NCBI GenBank assembly: GCA_012719355.1
Contig: JAAYAM010000161.1
Coordinates: forward strand, 105,048-152,595
Reading direction: 5' to 3'
DNA from: Acidobacteriota bacterium
Lineage (GTDB): Bacteria; Acidobacteriota; UBA6911
DNA length: 47,548 bases
Position numbers and translations under genes: made by a program. The notes under the pieces are model-generated. The model searched no databases and was not told where the DNA came from. It saw only the letters and a list, made by a program, of their open reading frames with translations. Of this stretch, positions 8,840 through 17,886 are shown one piece after another (the first letter of the stretch is position 1; each line of letters opens with the position of its first letter).

Positions 8840-11221
8840 TCAGCTCCAGGCAAGCGCTCGGCGAAGCACGTCGGTTACCCTGTCGATAAAGACGACGTCA
8901 ATCTCCTGCCTCAGCTGTTTTGGGATATCGTGAAGATCCTTCCGGTTTGTGCGCGGAATCATCACAGTGTGGACCTGTCCGCGGTGTGCCGCCAGGACCT
9001 TTTCCTTGATGCCGCCGACGGGGAGCACTTCGCCGCGCAGCGTGATCTCGCCCGTCATTGCTATGGTCTTGTGCACGGGCCTCCCCGTGCAGGCGGAGAT
9101 GAGAGCCGATGCGAGGGTGATTCCAGCTGAAGGTCCGTCCTTCGGAATAGCTCCTTCGGGGATGTGGATGTGGAAGTCATGAGAGGCAAAGAAGTCGTCG
9201 GGAATTCCATACTCCTTTGCATGAGCACGTGCGTAGCTCAGGGCCGCATGAGCCGACTCCTTCATAACATCGCCCATCTGGCCGGTGAGGATTAATCCTC
9301 CCTTGCCGCTCATGGCCTGTGCTTCGACAAAGAGCAGCTCCCCGCCGAACGGGGTCCAGGCAAGCCCGGTCGCGATGCCGACCTGATCCTGCACAAGGCG
9401 CTCTTCGGAAGTGATTCTCACCGGCCCCAGGTAGCTCCGTACCTTTGAAGCAGTCATGCTGACAGGTTTTCTCCTCCCCATCGCCACCCTGGTCGCCACT
9501 TTGCGGCAGATTGCCGCGATCTCTCTCTCGAGGCTGCGCAGCCCCGCCTCCCGGGTATATCCGCGGATGATCGATCGAAGAACATTTTCGGGAATCGTCA
9601 GGTCTTTTCCAGAGAGCCCGTTCGCTTCAAGCTGCTTCGGTATTATGTGGCGCTTTGCGATCTGAACCTTCTCCTCTTCGGTGTAGCCCGACAGGGTGAT
9701 TACCTCCATCCGGTCGCGAAACGCAGGATGGATTGTGTCGAGCACGTTTGCCGTGGTGATGAAGAGCACGTTCGACAGATCGAACGGGACTCCCAGATAG
9801 TTGTCACGGAACGAATAATTCTGTTCGGGATCAAGCACTTCGAGCAGTGCCGATGAAGGATCTCCGCGGAAATCCGCGCCAAGTTTGTCGACTTCATCCA
9901 TCATGAATACAGGGTTGTTTGATTTCGCCTGATGGATACCCTGAATGATTCTTCCGGGCATGGCGCCCACATAGGTCCGCCTGTGACCGCGTATTTCGGC
10001 TTCATCATGAACTCCGCCCAGGCTGAGCCTGACAAACGAGCGTCCGAGGGTACGGGCGATCGACTTTCCCAGAGAGGTTTTCCCAGTCCCCGGGGGGCCG
10101 ACAAAGCAGAGGATCGGTCCCTTGGTGTCTTTCTTCAGTTTACGGACGGCAAGATGCTCGATAATCCTCGTCTTAATCTTGTCCAGACCGAAATGATCCT
10201 CGTTAAGGATTTTCCGCGCCTTTTTCAGGTTGAGGTTGTCTCGGGTCCCGGCGGACCATGGGAGCCCCACCATCCAGTCGAGGAAGGTCCTGACCGTTGC
10301 GGTCTCGGCCATATCTGGCGCCATGCGCTCGAGCCGGCGCACCTGCCGGTCAAATTCCTCACGCGCCTCCTGCGGCAGTCCGGCTTCATCAGCACGTCTG
10401 ACATAATTGCGGATTTCTTCAGAGAGTTCGGTCCCTTCGCCGAGCTCCGACTGGATCGCCTTCAGCTGTTGACGCAGGAAGAACTCGCGCTGCCCCTTGT
10501 CAATCTCGTCCTTTGCCTGGGTGTTGATCTGCTGCTGTACCGTGAGAAGTTCTACTTCTCGTGCAAGGAGCTCGTATATACGACGGAGCCGCATCGAGGG
10601 ATCGAGGATCGAAAGAATTTCCTGCGCTTCCTCCAGCCTGAGCGAAATATTGCTGGCCACCAGATCGGCGAGGCGGCCCGGATCATCGAGGTTCGCAGCG
10701 ATGATCATGACTTCCTGGGAGATATTCTTTCCCAGGGCGGAGGCCTTTTCGAGCGCAGCATTGACGTTGCGCATCAAAGCCTCTAGCTGCAGCCCGGAAA
10801 TTTCGCGTGTACCCTCCTCGAGCACCTGGATATGGGCTTCGATATAGGGGAGTTCATCATTCCAGTTCCGCACCTGGGCTCTCGCTATTCCCTGTACCAG
10901 GACACGTACCTTCTGTTCCGGGAGCTTCAACATCCGGATGACCGCTCCGACCGTGCCTACCTCGTACATATCCTTCGATGTTGGGGTTTCGCCTGCCTGG
11001 TCGCGCTGTGTCACCAGCAGCACCATTCGGTTCTGCGCCAGCGCCTGATCCACCGCGCTTATCCCCTTTTCCGTGGATACCAGCAGCGGGACGATGGTGT
11101 AAGGATAGGTAACCACGTCCGGCAACGGAAGGACGGGAAGTACAGGCGGTATTTCGATGCGCTCCTCTTTTACCAGATCGTCTTTCTGGAAGCCGCTTTC
11201 ATTCATGTCCGGAGTCGGCAT
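8840..11221 (-). CDS. lon: ATP-dependent protease Lon
   Basis: Cytoplasmic AAA+ serine protease that degrades misfolded and regulatory proteins. At 793 residues it has the usual LonA length. Order of domains: substrate-binding N-terminal LON domain (about 24-220), AAA+ module with Walker [10 protein letters not shown] around residue 380 and Walker [11 protein letters not shown], then the protease domain with catalytic Ser698 (PKDGPSAG) and Lys741 (GGIKEKVL), spaced 43 residues apart as in characterised Lon. The ATG at 11221 is preceded by AAAGGACGG at a long spacing. A TTGACA-containing promoter is readable 70-100 bp upstream. thiL follows closely. Confidence 0.98.
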   Translation of the reverse strand: MPTPDMNESGFQKDDLVKEERIEIPPVLPVLPLPDVVTYPYTIVPLLVSTEKGISAVDQALAQNRMVLLVTQRDQAGETPTSKDMYEVGTVGAVIRMLKLPEQKVRVLVQGIARAQVRNWNDELPYIEAHIQVLEEGTREISGLQLEALMRNVNAALEKASALGKNISQEVMIIAANLDDPGRLADLVASNISLRLEEAQEILSILDPSMRLRRIYELLAREVELLTVQQQINTQAKDEIDKGQREFFLRQQLKAIQSELGEGTELSEEIRNYVRRADEAGLPQEAREEFDRQVRRLERMAPDMAETATVRTFLDWMVGLPWSAGTRDNLNLKKARKILNEDHFGLDKIKTRIIEHLAVRKLKKDTKGPILCFVGPPGTGKTSLGKSIARTLGRSFVRLSLGGVHDEAEIRGHRRTYVGAMPGRIIQGIHQAKSNNPVFMMDEVDKLGADFRGDPSSALLEVLDPEQNYSFRDNYLGVPFDLSNVLFITTANVLDTIHPAFRDRMEVITLSGYTEEEKVQIAKRHIIPKQLEANGLSGKDLTIPENVLRSIIRGYTREAGLRSLEREIAAICRKVATRVAMGRRKPVSMTASKVRSYLGPVRITSEERLVQDQVGIATGLAWTPFGGELLFVEAQAMSGKGGLILTGQMGDVMKESAHAALSYARAHAKEYGIPDDFFASHDFHIHIPEGAIPKDGPSAGITLASALISACTGRPVHKTIAMTGEITLRGEVLPVGGIKEKVLAAHRGQVHTVMIPRTNRKDLHDIPKQLRQEIDVVFIDRVTDVLRRALAWS

Positions 11222-11290
11222 GCTCGTTCAACCGTCCTTTCATCTTGGCAGATCAACGAAGCGGGATTAATAACCATCCTCATCACTCCA

Positions 11291-11317
11291 AGTATCGCTA
11301 AACGTTTGAATTGTCAA
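11291..11317 (-). promoter_or_regulatory. candidate lon promoter
   Basis: On the minus strand a perfect TTGACA (11312-11317) is followed after 15 bp by GATACT (11291-11296, 4 of 6 matches). It lies in the 296-bp gap between nrdR and lon. No CIRCE or HAIR heat-shock element was seen. The rest of the gap shows no gene. Confidence 0.4.
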
Positions 11318-11517
11318 TCGGGGTTGACCGCCAAATTTGTGGGGGTGGAGGGTTCCGCGATCAACGACCCGGTGTTCCTCCCCCGCACCGAGACTACTGA
11401 TTCCGATTACCGCGGTTCAGCAAAGTTTCAAATCTTTTCGCACAGCTGGCGCAGGTTGAATAGTGAAAGGCCTGGAACTGAGATCAGGATAGAGGGGTCG
11501 AGACCAGCGCTCAATAC

Positions 11518-11976
11518 CTACTGCTTCTTCTCAAAGAGCTCGTTGATCTCCGTCATGAACTCGCTGACATCTTCGAATTCCAGGTAGACGGAAGCAAATC
11601 TGAGATAGGCGACTTTGTCGATGCGCCGCAGTTCCGAAAGGAGGATCTTTCCTATGGTCACCGACTCCAGTTCGCGCTCCGGGCTCTCCTGCACCGTCTG
11701 CTCCACCCTGTCGACAATCTTTTCCAACTGGGTCAGACTGACGGGCCTCTTCTCGCACGCCTTAAGCAGCCCGTTGAGGATCTTGTTCCGGTCAAACCGT
11801 TCCCTTCCACCGTCCTTCTTGACCACCATGTAGGGAATCTCGTCGCTGCGCTCATAACTGGTAAAACGCCGTCCGCAGTTCAAACACTGACGCCGGCGCC
11901 GTATCGAATCACCATCACGGCTTTCACGGGAATCGACGACGCGGTCCTTCAGGAATCCACAATATGGACACTTCAT
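11518..11976 (-). CDS. nrdR: transcriptional repressor NrdR
   Basis: Nucleotide-sensing repressor of ribonucleotide reductase genes. It has 152 residues. The N-terminal zinc ribbon has C3-C6 and C31-C34 (MKCPYCG ... RQCLNCGRRFTSYER), followed by an ATP-cone domain (VVKKDGGRERFDRNKILNGL onward). An AAAAAGG stretch precedes the ATG. No nrd gene is in the window. The start is 76 bp from a divergent leader ORF at 12053, so the two share a promoter region. Confidence 0.96.
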   Translation of the reverse strand: MKCPYCGFLKDRVVDSRESRDGDSIRRRRQCLNCGRRFTSYERSDEIPYMVVKKDGGRERFDRNKILNGLLKACEKRPVSLTQLEKIVDRVEQTVQESPERELESVTIGKILLSELRRIDKVAYLRFASVYLEFEDVSEFMTEINELFEKKQ

Positions 11977-12052
11977 CGCGCTGCCTTTTTGATCTTGATA
12001 CCAAAGATTGCTTACATTTGACCCGCATAGGATGGCATAATTTAGTAACTAC

Positions 12053-12163
12053 GTGAAGAGAAAAGGTTTGGGGAATCCGGGAGCCGGAATCGAGTCGGAA
12101 TGCCCGATCTGCGGCAGTTCTTTCATTGAACTTTCGCTTCCGCTTAATCGTTCCAATGACTGA
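12053..12163 (+). CDS. 36-residue leader ORF with CPIC knuckle, overlapping the sigma-factor start
   Basis: A GTG-initiated frame encodes 36 residues, beginning VKRKGLGNPGAG and containing ECPICGSSF, a single C-x2-C zinc-knuckle-like motif. Its TGA overlaps the ATG of the sigma factor (ATGACTGA, 12156-12163). The sigma gene has no visible Shine-Dalgarno of its own, so translation could be coupled to this ORF. A CATAAT -10-like hexamer (12036-12041) would put transcription start only a few bases before the GTG, making it nearly leaderless. Too short for family assignment and could be chance, but the overlap geometry and the cysteine pair argue for a real leader. Confidence 0.45.
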   Translation: MKRKGLGNPGAGIESECPICGSSFIELSLPLNRSND

Positions 12164-12770
12164 GGATTGGATAAACGACAAGGAGCCGCCAGTGCTCTCA
12201 GGGGATGAAAAACTTGTGGAGCGCTGTCTGCACGGAGACGAAGCCGCTTGGGAGCTGGTCGTGAAAGCATATGGGAAGCGGATTTATAACCTGAGTTACC
12301 GTTACACGAACCGCACCGACGTTTCGGAAGATCTCACACAGGACATCTTTGTCCGCATCTACCGGAACCTGCGTAGTTACCGGGCGGAAGCGGGAAGCTT
12401 CCAGAGCTGGATTCTCAAGGTGGCACGCAATCTTATCATCGATCACTACCGGCAATCGCGGAGGTACCCCCAGACCGGCGGGAGCGATCTTCTTGAAGAA
12501 ATCAGGATCAGCGACGACAGGGCCCCTGATCCGCAAAGATGCGCAGAGCGGGTGGAAGCATCGAAATTCCTCAGGGAAGGACTGGGGACGCTTTCTCCGG
12601 AACTCAGGGAAGCCCTGATTCTGAGAGAACTCGAAGGCCTGTCGTACAGCGATATCGCGGAAATCTGCCAGGTTCCGGAGGGGACCGTCAAGAGCCGCAT
12701 AAATCGTGGACGGATCGAGTTGGCGAAACTGCTGATGAAGCGCAGCGCAAGGACAGGAATGAAGGTATAA
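12156..12770 (+). CDS. ECF-type RNA polymerase sigma factor
   Basis: 204-residue sigma-70 family protein of the extracytoplasmic-function class. Region 2 runs from about YGKRIYNLSYRYTNRTDVSE through the -10-binding DLTQDIFVRIYRNL and SFQSWILKVARNLIIDHYR; region 4 carries the -35 reader helix-turn-helix (LSYSDIAEICQVPEGTVKSR). There is no sigma-1 or sigma-3 region. The anti-sigma gene starts 8 bp after its stop, so the pair is co-expressed. Start ATG 12156 lacks a Shine-Dalgarno and overlaps the end of the leader ORF, suggesting translational coupling. Its regulon is unknown; the downstream envelope genes are the natural candidates. Confidence 0.93.
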   Translation: MTEDWINDKEPPVLSGDEKLVERCLHGDEAAWELVVKAYGKRIYNLSYRYTNRTDVSEDLTQDIFVRIYRNLRSYRAEAGSFQSWILKVARNLIIDHYRQSRRYPQTGGSDLLEEIRISDDRAPDPQRCAERVEASKFLREGLGTLSPELREALILRELEGLSYSDIAEICQVPEGTVKSRINRGRIELAKLLMKRSARTGMKV

Positions 12771-12778
12771 GGGGGCAT

Positions 12779-13447
12779 ATGGAGTGCAGAGCCACAGAAG
12801 AAAGGCTGGATGAGTACATCGCATCGAGCCTACCCGCCGAAGAGATGGAGGAGATATCCAGACACCTTGGCGGGTGTGCCAACTGCTCTCTCCTTTCGAA
12901 AGAGCTGCAGACACTGCAGTCGATGTGGGACTGCTACCCTGTCCTGGAGCCCGACGAATCACTGGTAGACAGAATACTGCTGAGAACATCGGGCCGTCCC
13001 AGAACGCGATCCTTACAGGAGCGGCTGCAGTCAATTCTAAAATATTCGCTGTTGAATCCGAGGTTCGCAGCCGGTGCCGTACTGGCCACCGCCTTCGTCC
13101 TTGTTTCCTGCGGCCTGCTGCTCCCGAGGATTGCGGAACAGTACTCCGAATTATCACTCAAATCTGTGGCGAGCTTCATGGACAGAAGCGTTCACCGGCT
13201 CTATGGAGAAGCTCTCAAGATAAATGAGGCGAGAAGCGAGTGGCAGGCGCGTTTCACTTTCTACAAGAACACAACCTGGAACAAGCTGAGGTCGGTCGTA
13301 GAGAGAATAGAGGCCCCAGTCGAAAGGCCGAGTGAACTGGAAGAGCGGATACCGCCGGACAACGAACGATCCAAGCTGGGAGACGACTGGTCGGTAGCTG
13401 CAATTCGAAAATCCAGAACGGGTAGCAACACTGGAGATGAGGTATAA
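12779..13447 (+). CDS. zinc-binding membrane anti-sigma factor
   Basis: 222 residues. The N-terminus is a ZAS/zf-HC2 domain with C3, H29-x3-C33-x2-C36 (RHLGGCANC) that would clamp the partner sigma factor. One membrane segment is predicted at about residues 95-116 (FAAGAVLATAFVLVSCGLLL), leaving the C-terminal roughly 100 residues on the outer face as a sensor. GGGGG precedes the ATG. A longer open frame begins upstream inside the sigma gene, but the MECRATEERL start matches the family. Presumably holds the ECF sigma factor inactive until an envelope signal releases it, by intramembrane proteolysis or zinc-site change. Confidence 0.9.
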   Translation: MECRATEERLDEYIASSLPAEEMEEISRHLGGCANCSLLSKELQTLQSMWDCYPVLEPDESLVDRILLRTSGRPRTRSLQERLQSILKYSLLNPRFAAGAVLATAFVLVSCGLLLPRIAEQYSELSLKSVASFMDRSVHRLYGEALKINEARSEWQARFTFYKNTTWNKLRSVVERIEAPVERPSELEERIPPDNERSKLGDDWSVAAIRKSRTGSNTGDEV

Positions 13448-13451
13448 GCCA

Positions 13452-14078
13452 ATGAGATGTATCAACCATCCTGCGGTCGAAACACAGGAAGCCTGCAGCG
13501 CATGCAGCAGGGCCTTATGCAACGAGTGCATTCACAGGATCAAGGGCAAGCCCTACTGCGAAGACTGCCTCGCGCGCGGCGCGGAGTGGGCCTCGACCGT
13601 CAAAGACCTGCGCCTGCCGTCGGATTCACCCAAACGGGCCGCGCTATGCGCAATCATACCGGGCATGGGTGCGGTCTATAACAATGAGTACCTGAAAGCC
13701 ATAACTTACTTCGCGGTCTGGGCCGCCCTCATCACGATGGGAACCAGAGTCAGCGGTGTGTTCGGCTTCGGCTCGTTCGTCTTTCTTGTCTTCACTATTT
13801 TCGATGCCTACAGAAGCGCCGAGGATCTGGCACGTCGACGGATCGAGACCGGCATCGTCGAAGACCGGCGCCCAACGCAGGACAAGGCCTTGATCGGCTG
13901 GGGCGTTCTTCTGATTGTGATGGGTATTCTGTTCCTGCTGCACAACCTCATCCCGTACTACTGGTTGTACCGCTTCTGGCCGATCCTGTTCATAGCTCTG
14001 GGTGCATATCTCGTCTATCGCGCCATAAAGAGCCGCGATGACAACAGCGGCGAATCAACTTCCGGGGAGAATATCTGA
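13452..14078 (+). CDS. B-box zinc finger / TM2-like / LiaI-LiaF-TM membrane protein
   Basis: 208 residues. The N-terminal zinc module has C3/H6, C15/C18, C23/C26 and C36/C39 (CINH, CSAC, CNEC, CEDC), a B-box-like arrangement on the cytoplasmic side. Next comes a two-helix TM2-like region (IPGMGAVYNNEYLKAITYF, then a second helix ending IFDAYRS). The C-terminal part is a LiaI/LiaF-type module (GWGVLLIVMGILFLLHN then YRFWPILFIALGAYLVY). The ATG at 13452 follows GAGG with 9-nt spacing, 4 bp after the anti-sigma stop. Probably a membrane partner of the signalling unit; biochemical role unknown. Confidence 0.8.
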   Translation: MRCINHPAVETQEACSACSRALCNECIHRIKGKPYCEDCLARGAEWASTVKDLRLPSDSPKRAALCAIIPGMGAVYNNEYLKAITYFAVWAALITMGTRVSGVFGFGSFVFLVFTIFDAYRSAEDLARRRIETGIVEDRRPTQDKALIGWGVLLIVMGILFLLHNLIPYYWLYRFWPILFIALGAYLVYRAIKSRDDNSGESTSGENI

Positions 14079-14079
14079 T

Positions 14080-14292
14080 ATGTCGCGTCCGAGCAGCGGA
14101 GCCCTTACTGCGGGCCTGATCCTGATCATTATAGGAACAATCTTTCTGATTGAAAACTTCTATGAGCCCTTCTCGGTTTGGCGCATCATCATGCGCTATT
14201 GGCCTGTTATCCTGATCATTATCGGCGTGAAGAAGATTTATGACTACTTCACCTTCCCCAAAATCCCACCTGCGCCGGACAAGGCGCCTTAG
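14080..14292 (+). CDS. small LiaI/LiaF-TM (DUF5668-like) membrane protein
   Basis: 70 residues with two membrane helices (LTAGLILIIIGTIFLIENF and YWPVILIIIGVKKIYDYF). The RYWP entry into helix 2 is the same module present at the C-terminus of the preceding protein and the N-terminus of the following one. It starts one base after the previous stop, with GGGGAGA upstream. Likely a minimal membrane subunit; no enzymatic residues are apparent. Confidence 0.8.
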   Translation: MSRPSSGALTAGLILIIIGTIFLIENFYEPFSVWRIIMRYWPVILIIIGVKKIYDYFTFPKIPPAPDKAP

Positions 14293-14304
14293 GAGCCGGA
14301 GAGT

Positions 14305-15906
14305 ATGTCGAAAGGATACCGTCCATCACTGCTGGGAGGTTTGATCTGGCTCGGGTTGGGAGTCCTGTTGCTTCTGCACAATTTCAGAATAGGACCCGAT
14401 ATCTGGACCCTACTCGGACGGTACTGGCCCGTTCTGCTGATTCTCCTCGGTCTGGGCAAGATCCTTGACTATTTCCTTAACAGAGATTTCTCGATCAGGG
14501 TGGGCGAAGTGGTCGGAATCCTGGTATTCCTGCTCGTGGGCCTAGCTCTCACCGCAGTATCCGAGAGCCACGTCGGTGCTATGATCAGGGAGCTTCCGAT
14601 ACCGATCGGGGGGACTCTGACGAGGCCTGGAAGCTGGCTCGGCGACTCTCACACATACGTGGAAGAGAGGACGTTTCCGCTCGAGTCTCGACGGATAAAG
14701 GTCGAGAACAGTCATGGAGGAGTTGCGATCATTCCAGGCAACGACAAAGAGCTGAGGGTGCGTCTGAGGAAGACGATCTATGGGAGTGAAGAACGCGTCA
14801 GGAACTTCGCAGCGCAACTGAGGCTCTCCGGGGAACTGAGCGCGGGCGGACAGTTTCTCGTCCGGACCAACCGGGAGTCTTTGAGCACCCCGGTTCGCAT
14901 GTTTAAGACGGACATGGAGCTGTTTGTGCCGAGAGAATCGCAGGTGCAGGTCGTAAACAGTTTCGGGGATCTCACGGTCAGGAATATACATGGAAAACTC
15001 GATCTGACTACCACGCACGGGCAGCTGGACGTCAGGGCCTGCAGCGGCGACTTCACAGTCTCCAACCGTTATGGTGAGAGCCGTCTCATCAATCTCTCAG
15101 GCAGCCTCGCCCTCGACGCACGCGGCAGGGCGTACATCAAGGATATACGCGGGGATGTCACTGTCAGAAACGAGTACTCTCCCGTTGAGATTTTCGACGT
15201 GGACGGAAAAACGGATCTTTCGGTCACTGAAGGTTCCGTCAGGGCTGAGAACATCATGAAACCTCTGTCGGTCGTCGCTCGAGGGAGCCACGTGCGCCTG
15301 AACAATATCAGGGACAGCGTGAAGGCGGTAATCAGCCATAGAGACGCCGACATATCCAACACCGATGCGGATGTCAAAATTGAAAGCAGCTATGCAACTC
15401 TGAGGATCAGGAATATAAAAGGGAACCTCGACATCAACTCAGGCTTTGATCGCGTCTTCGCAAGCGATATCAGCGGCGGCGTGAAGCTGGCAGGAAAAGG
15501 GAGTGCCGTGCGGGCAAATTCCATCAAAGGCCCTCTCGACGTCCAGACCACATTCAAAGATGTTTTTGTCGACGGCTTCGAGAGCAGCTGCTTCGTCACC
15601 AATCAGCACGCAGGAATCAACATTTCTTCACAATCGGTCGGAAAGGGAGATATCGACGTCACGAACAACAACGGGTCCGTCACCCTGTTTCTGCCCGACG
15701 ACGCCGCGTTCAGCATCAGCGCATCGGCACAGAACGGAGCGATCCATTCCGGCTACCCGGGGCTGGAGCCGGTCAGGAAAGGGGGCGACGCTATGCTGAA
15801 ATCAACTGTGAATTCCGGCGGATCTGCTATCACCGTACAGACCCGTTACGGTAACATCAACATCTATCGTATGCGTGATCGGAGAAACGACCGATCAAAA
15901 TTCTAA
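14305..15906 (+). CDS. LiaI/LiaF-TM plus long DUF4097 beta-repeat protein
   Basis: 533 residues. Three N-terminal helices (about 9-27, 38-57, 66-86) comprise the LiaI/LiaF-type module (GLGVLLLLHNF ... RYWPVLLILLGLGKIL). The remaining roughly 400 residues are DUF4097/toastrack-type beta repeats with a periodicity near 22-25 residues (NSFGDLTVRNIHG, THGQLDVRACSGDFTVSNRYG, RGDVTVRNEYS, EGSVRAENI, SSYATLRIRNIKG, NNNGSVTLFLPDDA), predicted to stack into a right-handed beta structure outside the membrane. GGAGA precedes the ATG. Membrane anchor plus repeat domain suggests an envelope sensor or scaffold. No catalytic motif is seen. Confidence 0.85.
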   Translation: MSKGYRPSLLGGLIWLGLGVLLLLHNFRIGPDIWTLLGRYWPVLLILLGLGKILDYFLNRDFSIRVGEVVGILVFLLVGLALTAVSESHVGAMIRELPIPIGGTLTRPGSWLGDSHTYVEERTFPLESRRIKVENSHGGVAIIPGNDKELRVRLRKTIYGSEERVRNFAAQLRLSGELSAGGQFLVRTNRESLSTPVRMFKTDMELFVPRESQVQVVNSFGDLTVRNIHGKLDLTTTHGQLDVRACSGDFTVSNRYGESRLINLSGSLALDARGRAYIKDIRGDVTVRNEYSPVEIFDVDGKTDLSVTEGSVRAENIMKPLSVVARGSHVRLNNIRDSVKAVISHRDADISNTDADVKIESSYATLRIRNIKGNLDINSGFDRVFASDISGGVKLAGKGSAVRANSIKGPLDVQTTFKDVFVDGFESSCFVTNQHAGINISSQSVGKGDIDVTNNNGSVTLFLPDDAAFSISASAQNGAIHSGYPGLEPVRKGGDAMLKSTVNSGGSAITVQTRYGNINIYRMRDRRNDRSKF

Positions 15907-15925
15907 TTACTGGCCGGGAGTTGCC

Positions 15926-16792
15926 ATGAAGAGAGCAGGGTGGCTGTTCTTGCCGGGTCTGCTGTTGCTGGCCGGCTGCGATTTCGATGAGCGTCTGAGG
16001 ACGGATATGGTCACGCTGTCCCGGACCCAGCAGCTCGGAAATGAGAAGGAACTCACATCAAATATAGATTTCGATATCGGTTCGCTTGAAATCACCGCGA
16101 CGGATGATCCCGGCGTCCTGTATTCACTCGACCTGGAGTATGACAGGGCCAGCTACACGCCGGAGATACATTACGATTCCGGCGGTTCCGGGGAAGCGGG
16201 AACATTCCGATTCGACCTCGATAGCTCGCACATGATCGGGATCAGGCGGGACTCGCATGAAAACCGCCTGCGCCTCGCCTTTAACGGCTCCGTCCCGGTG
16301 CGCCTGAAGGTAAGTGCAGGAGTGGGGGGTGCCCGGCTCTCACTTTCCGGCATGAAGGTTTCGGAAATGGAATTTGACGCGGGCGTCGGCGGCTCGCAGA
16401 TCTCTTCCTACGAACCCAACCCGGTCTCCTGCGACCATATCAGGATAAGAAACGGCGTCGGAAGCGTCAAAGGTACCGGTTTGGGAAACCTCAACTTCCG
16501 CCAGTTCGAATTTGAAGGAGGAGTTGGGGGTGCCAATCTGGACTTCAGCGGAGAATGGAGACGGGACGCAGAAATCAGGATACGGGTCGGGGTCGGAGGA
16601 ATCAGCGTGCTGATGCCCAGAGAGGTCGGGGTCCGGCTCGAGGCCCAGAAAAACTTTCTGAGCGGCCTCCACCTCGAGGGATTCACTCTCCGGAACGATC
16701 ACTACTACAGCGATAACTATGACGATACCCGCTTCAAGGTCGTGATGCGGGTAGACACTGGTGTAGGCGGTTTCAAGATCAGCTGGATCTGA
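15926..16792 (+). CDS. toastrack-like lipoprotein
   Basis: 288 residues with a lipoprotein signal: basic MKRAG, hydrophobic core, lipobox LLAGC with the modified Cys near residue 18. The mature domain has repeated V-G-G turns (AGVGGARLSL, AGVGGSQISS, NGVGSVKG, GGVGGANLDF, VGVGGISVLM, TGVGGFKISW), a pattern seen in LiaF-like C-terminal and DUF4097 beta-solenoids. GGGAG precedes the ATG with 5-nt spacing. It is probably anchored in the inner or outer membrane and works with the neighbouring beta-repeat protein. No active-site residues are evident. Confidence 0.82.
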   Translation: MKRAGWLFLPGLLLLAGCDFDERLRTDMVTLSRTQQLGNEKELTSNIDFDIGSLEITATDDPGVLYSLDLEYDRASYTPEIHYDSGGSGEAGTFRFDLDSSHMIGIRRDSHENRLRLAFNGSVPVRLKVSAGVGGARLSLSGMKVSEMEFDAGVGGSQISSYEPNPVSCDHIRIRNGVGSVKGTGLGNLNFRQFEFEGGVGGANLDFSGEWRRDAEIRIRVGVGGISVLMPREVGVRLEAQKNFLSGLHLEGFTLRNDHYYSDNYDDTRFKVVMRVDTGVGGFKISWI

Positions 16793-16796
16793 ATTC

Positions 16797-17867
16797 ATGA
16801 AAACGTACGGCTGGCTTGGTCTGTCGCTTCTGGTCGTTTCCGGATACTTCCTCAGTCGTCGAATAGAGCCCTTCACTGCATGGTTCTACTGCTTTGCCTG
16901 GTGGTCCTATATCCTCCTTGCCGATAATCTGCTGCTGAAGCTTCGAGGCCGGTCGCTCCTGGTCAGCCGCAGGCGCGAATTCTGGGGCATGCTCCCGATT
17001 TCCGTTTTCATCTGGCTCCTCTTTGAAGCATACAATTTCGTGATCAACAACTGGTCGTACGATGCGGTCCCGCCTCAGACATGGCTCCGCTGGCCCGGCT
17101 ACGCGCTGGCCTTTTCCACGGTGCTTCCCGGGATCTTCATCACGTCCGATCTTGTTGAACTGGTTTTCGGCCGGTCCACCCGGCCTGCCGCTTCGGAGTA
17201 CGAACCGATTGAAGAACCACGCCCGGCACCCTCGCCTCTGTTCATCGTCGTTGGGCTCTTGCTGACGGCCGCGCCTCTGGTATTGCCGACCTACTTCTTC
17301 GCTGCCGTCTGGCTGGGGCCCATCTTCTTTCTCGATCCTCTGCTGGAGAAGTTCGGTATCAGGAGTCTCTCGTTGAGCATTCACAGCGGCGAACGAACGA
17401 GGGTCTGGAGCCTCATGCTAGGGGGATTCATCTGCGGATTGATATGGGAATTCTGGAATTTCTGGGCCGGTGCCAAGTGGATTTATTCGGTCCCGTTTTT
17501 CGACCGGCCGAAGATTTTCGAAATGCCGTTGCTCGGTTTCCTTGGCTTCCCACCATTCGCGCTCGAGTGCTGGATTCTGTACCACCTCGTAAGGGCTGTC
17601 CCCCGGCGCATGGTTTCTTCTGCAGCACGCATCGCCTGGTGGATGGCGTTAGCCGCGTTGTCTCTGGCCGTTCTTCGAGGGATAGACCGGCACACCGTGC
17701 TTCGCTTCGCCGCCGTCGTCACCGATAAAGCCGACTCCTGCAAAAATTTGGTCGCTTTCGCGGTCCCGGATGATAAACTCCAAGACGTTTCTTATTCAAA
17801 TCGAGGCGGGAGTGAGTATTTTGGGGTTTCCGGAATGAGCAGATTCCCAGCTTTATTTTTCGACTAA
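16797..17867 (+). CDS. polytopic membrane protein with internal duplication
   Basis: Not recognised as a characterised family. 356 residues with about eight membrane segments (roughly 4-21, 27-46, 62-84, 100-124, 147-180, 203-222, 244-268, 277-294). Two halves resemble each other: the first has E77-x2-N80, W86-x-Y88, P92; the second has E218-x2-N221, W228-x-Y230, P233, each preceded by an arginine-rich loop (SRRREFW, GERTRVW). Conserved polar residues inside membrane segments suggest a transporter or a membrane enzyme. It begins 4 bp after the lipoprotein stop, so it is part of the same operon. The last 40 residues are soluble and less ordered. Confidence 0.8.
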   Translation: MKTYGWLGLSLLVVSGYFLSRRIEPFTAWFYCFAWWSYILLADNLLLKLRGRSLLVSRRREFWGMLPISVFIWLLFEAYNFVINNWSYDAVPPQTWLRWPGYALAFSTVLPGIFITSDLVELVFGRSTRPAASEYEPIEEPRPAPSPLFIVVGLLLTAAPLVLPTYFFAAVWLGPIFFLDPLLEKFGIRSLSLSIHSGERTRVWSLMLGGFICGLIWEFWNFWAGAKWIYSVPFFDRPKIFEMPLLGFLGFPPFALECWILYHLVRAVPRRMVSSAARIAWWMALAALSLAVLRGIDRHTVLRFAAVVTDKADSCKNLVAFAVPDDKLQDVSYSNRGGSEYFGVSGMSRFPALFFD

Positions 17868-17886
17868 TTACCTGGAGGAAATTTCC

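Noticed and set aside
12198-13157. 319-codon minus-strand frame across the sigma and anti-sigma genes
   Set aside because: Shadow of two well-supported plus-strand genes with matching domains.
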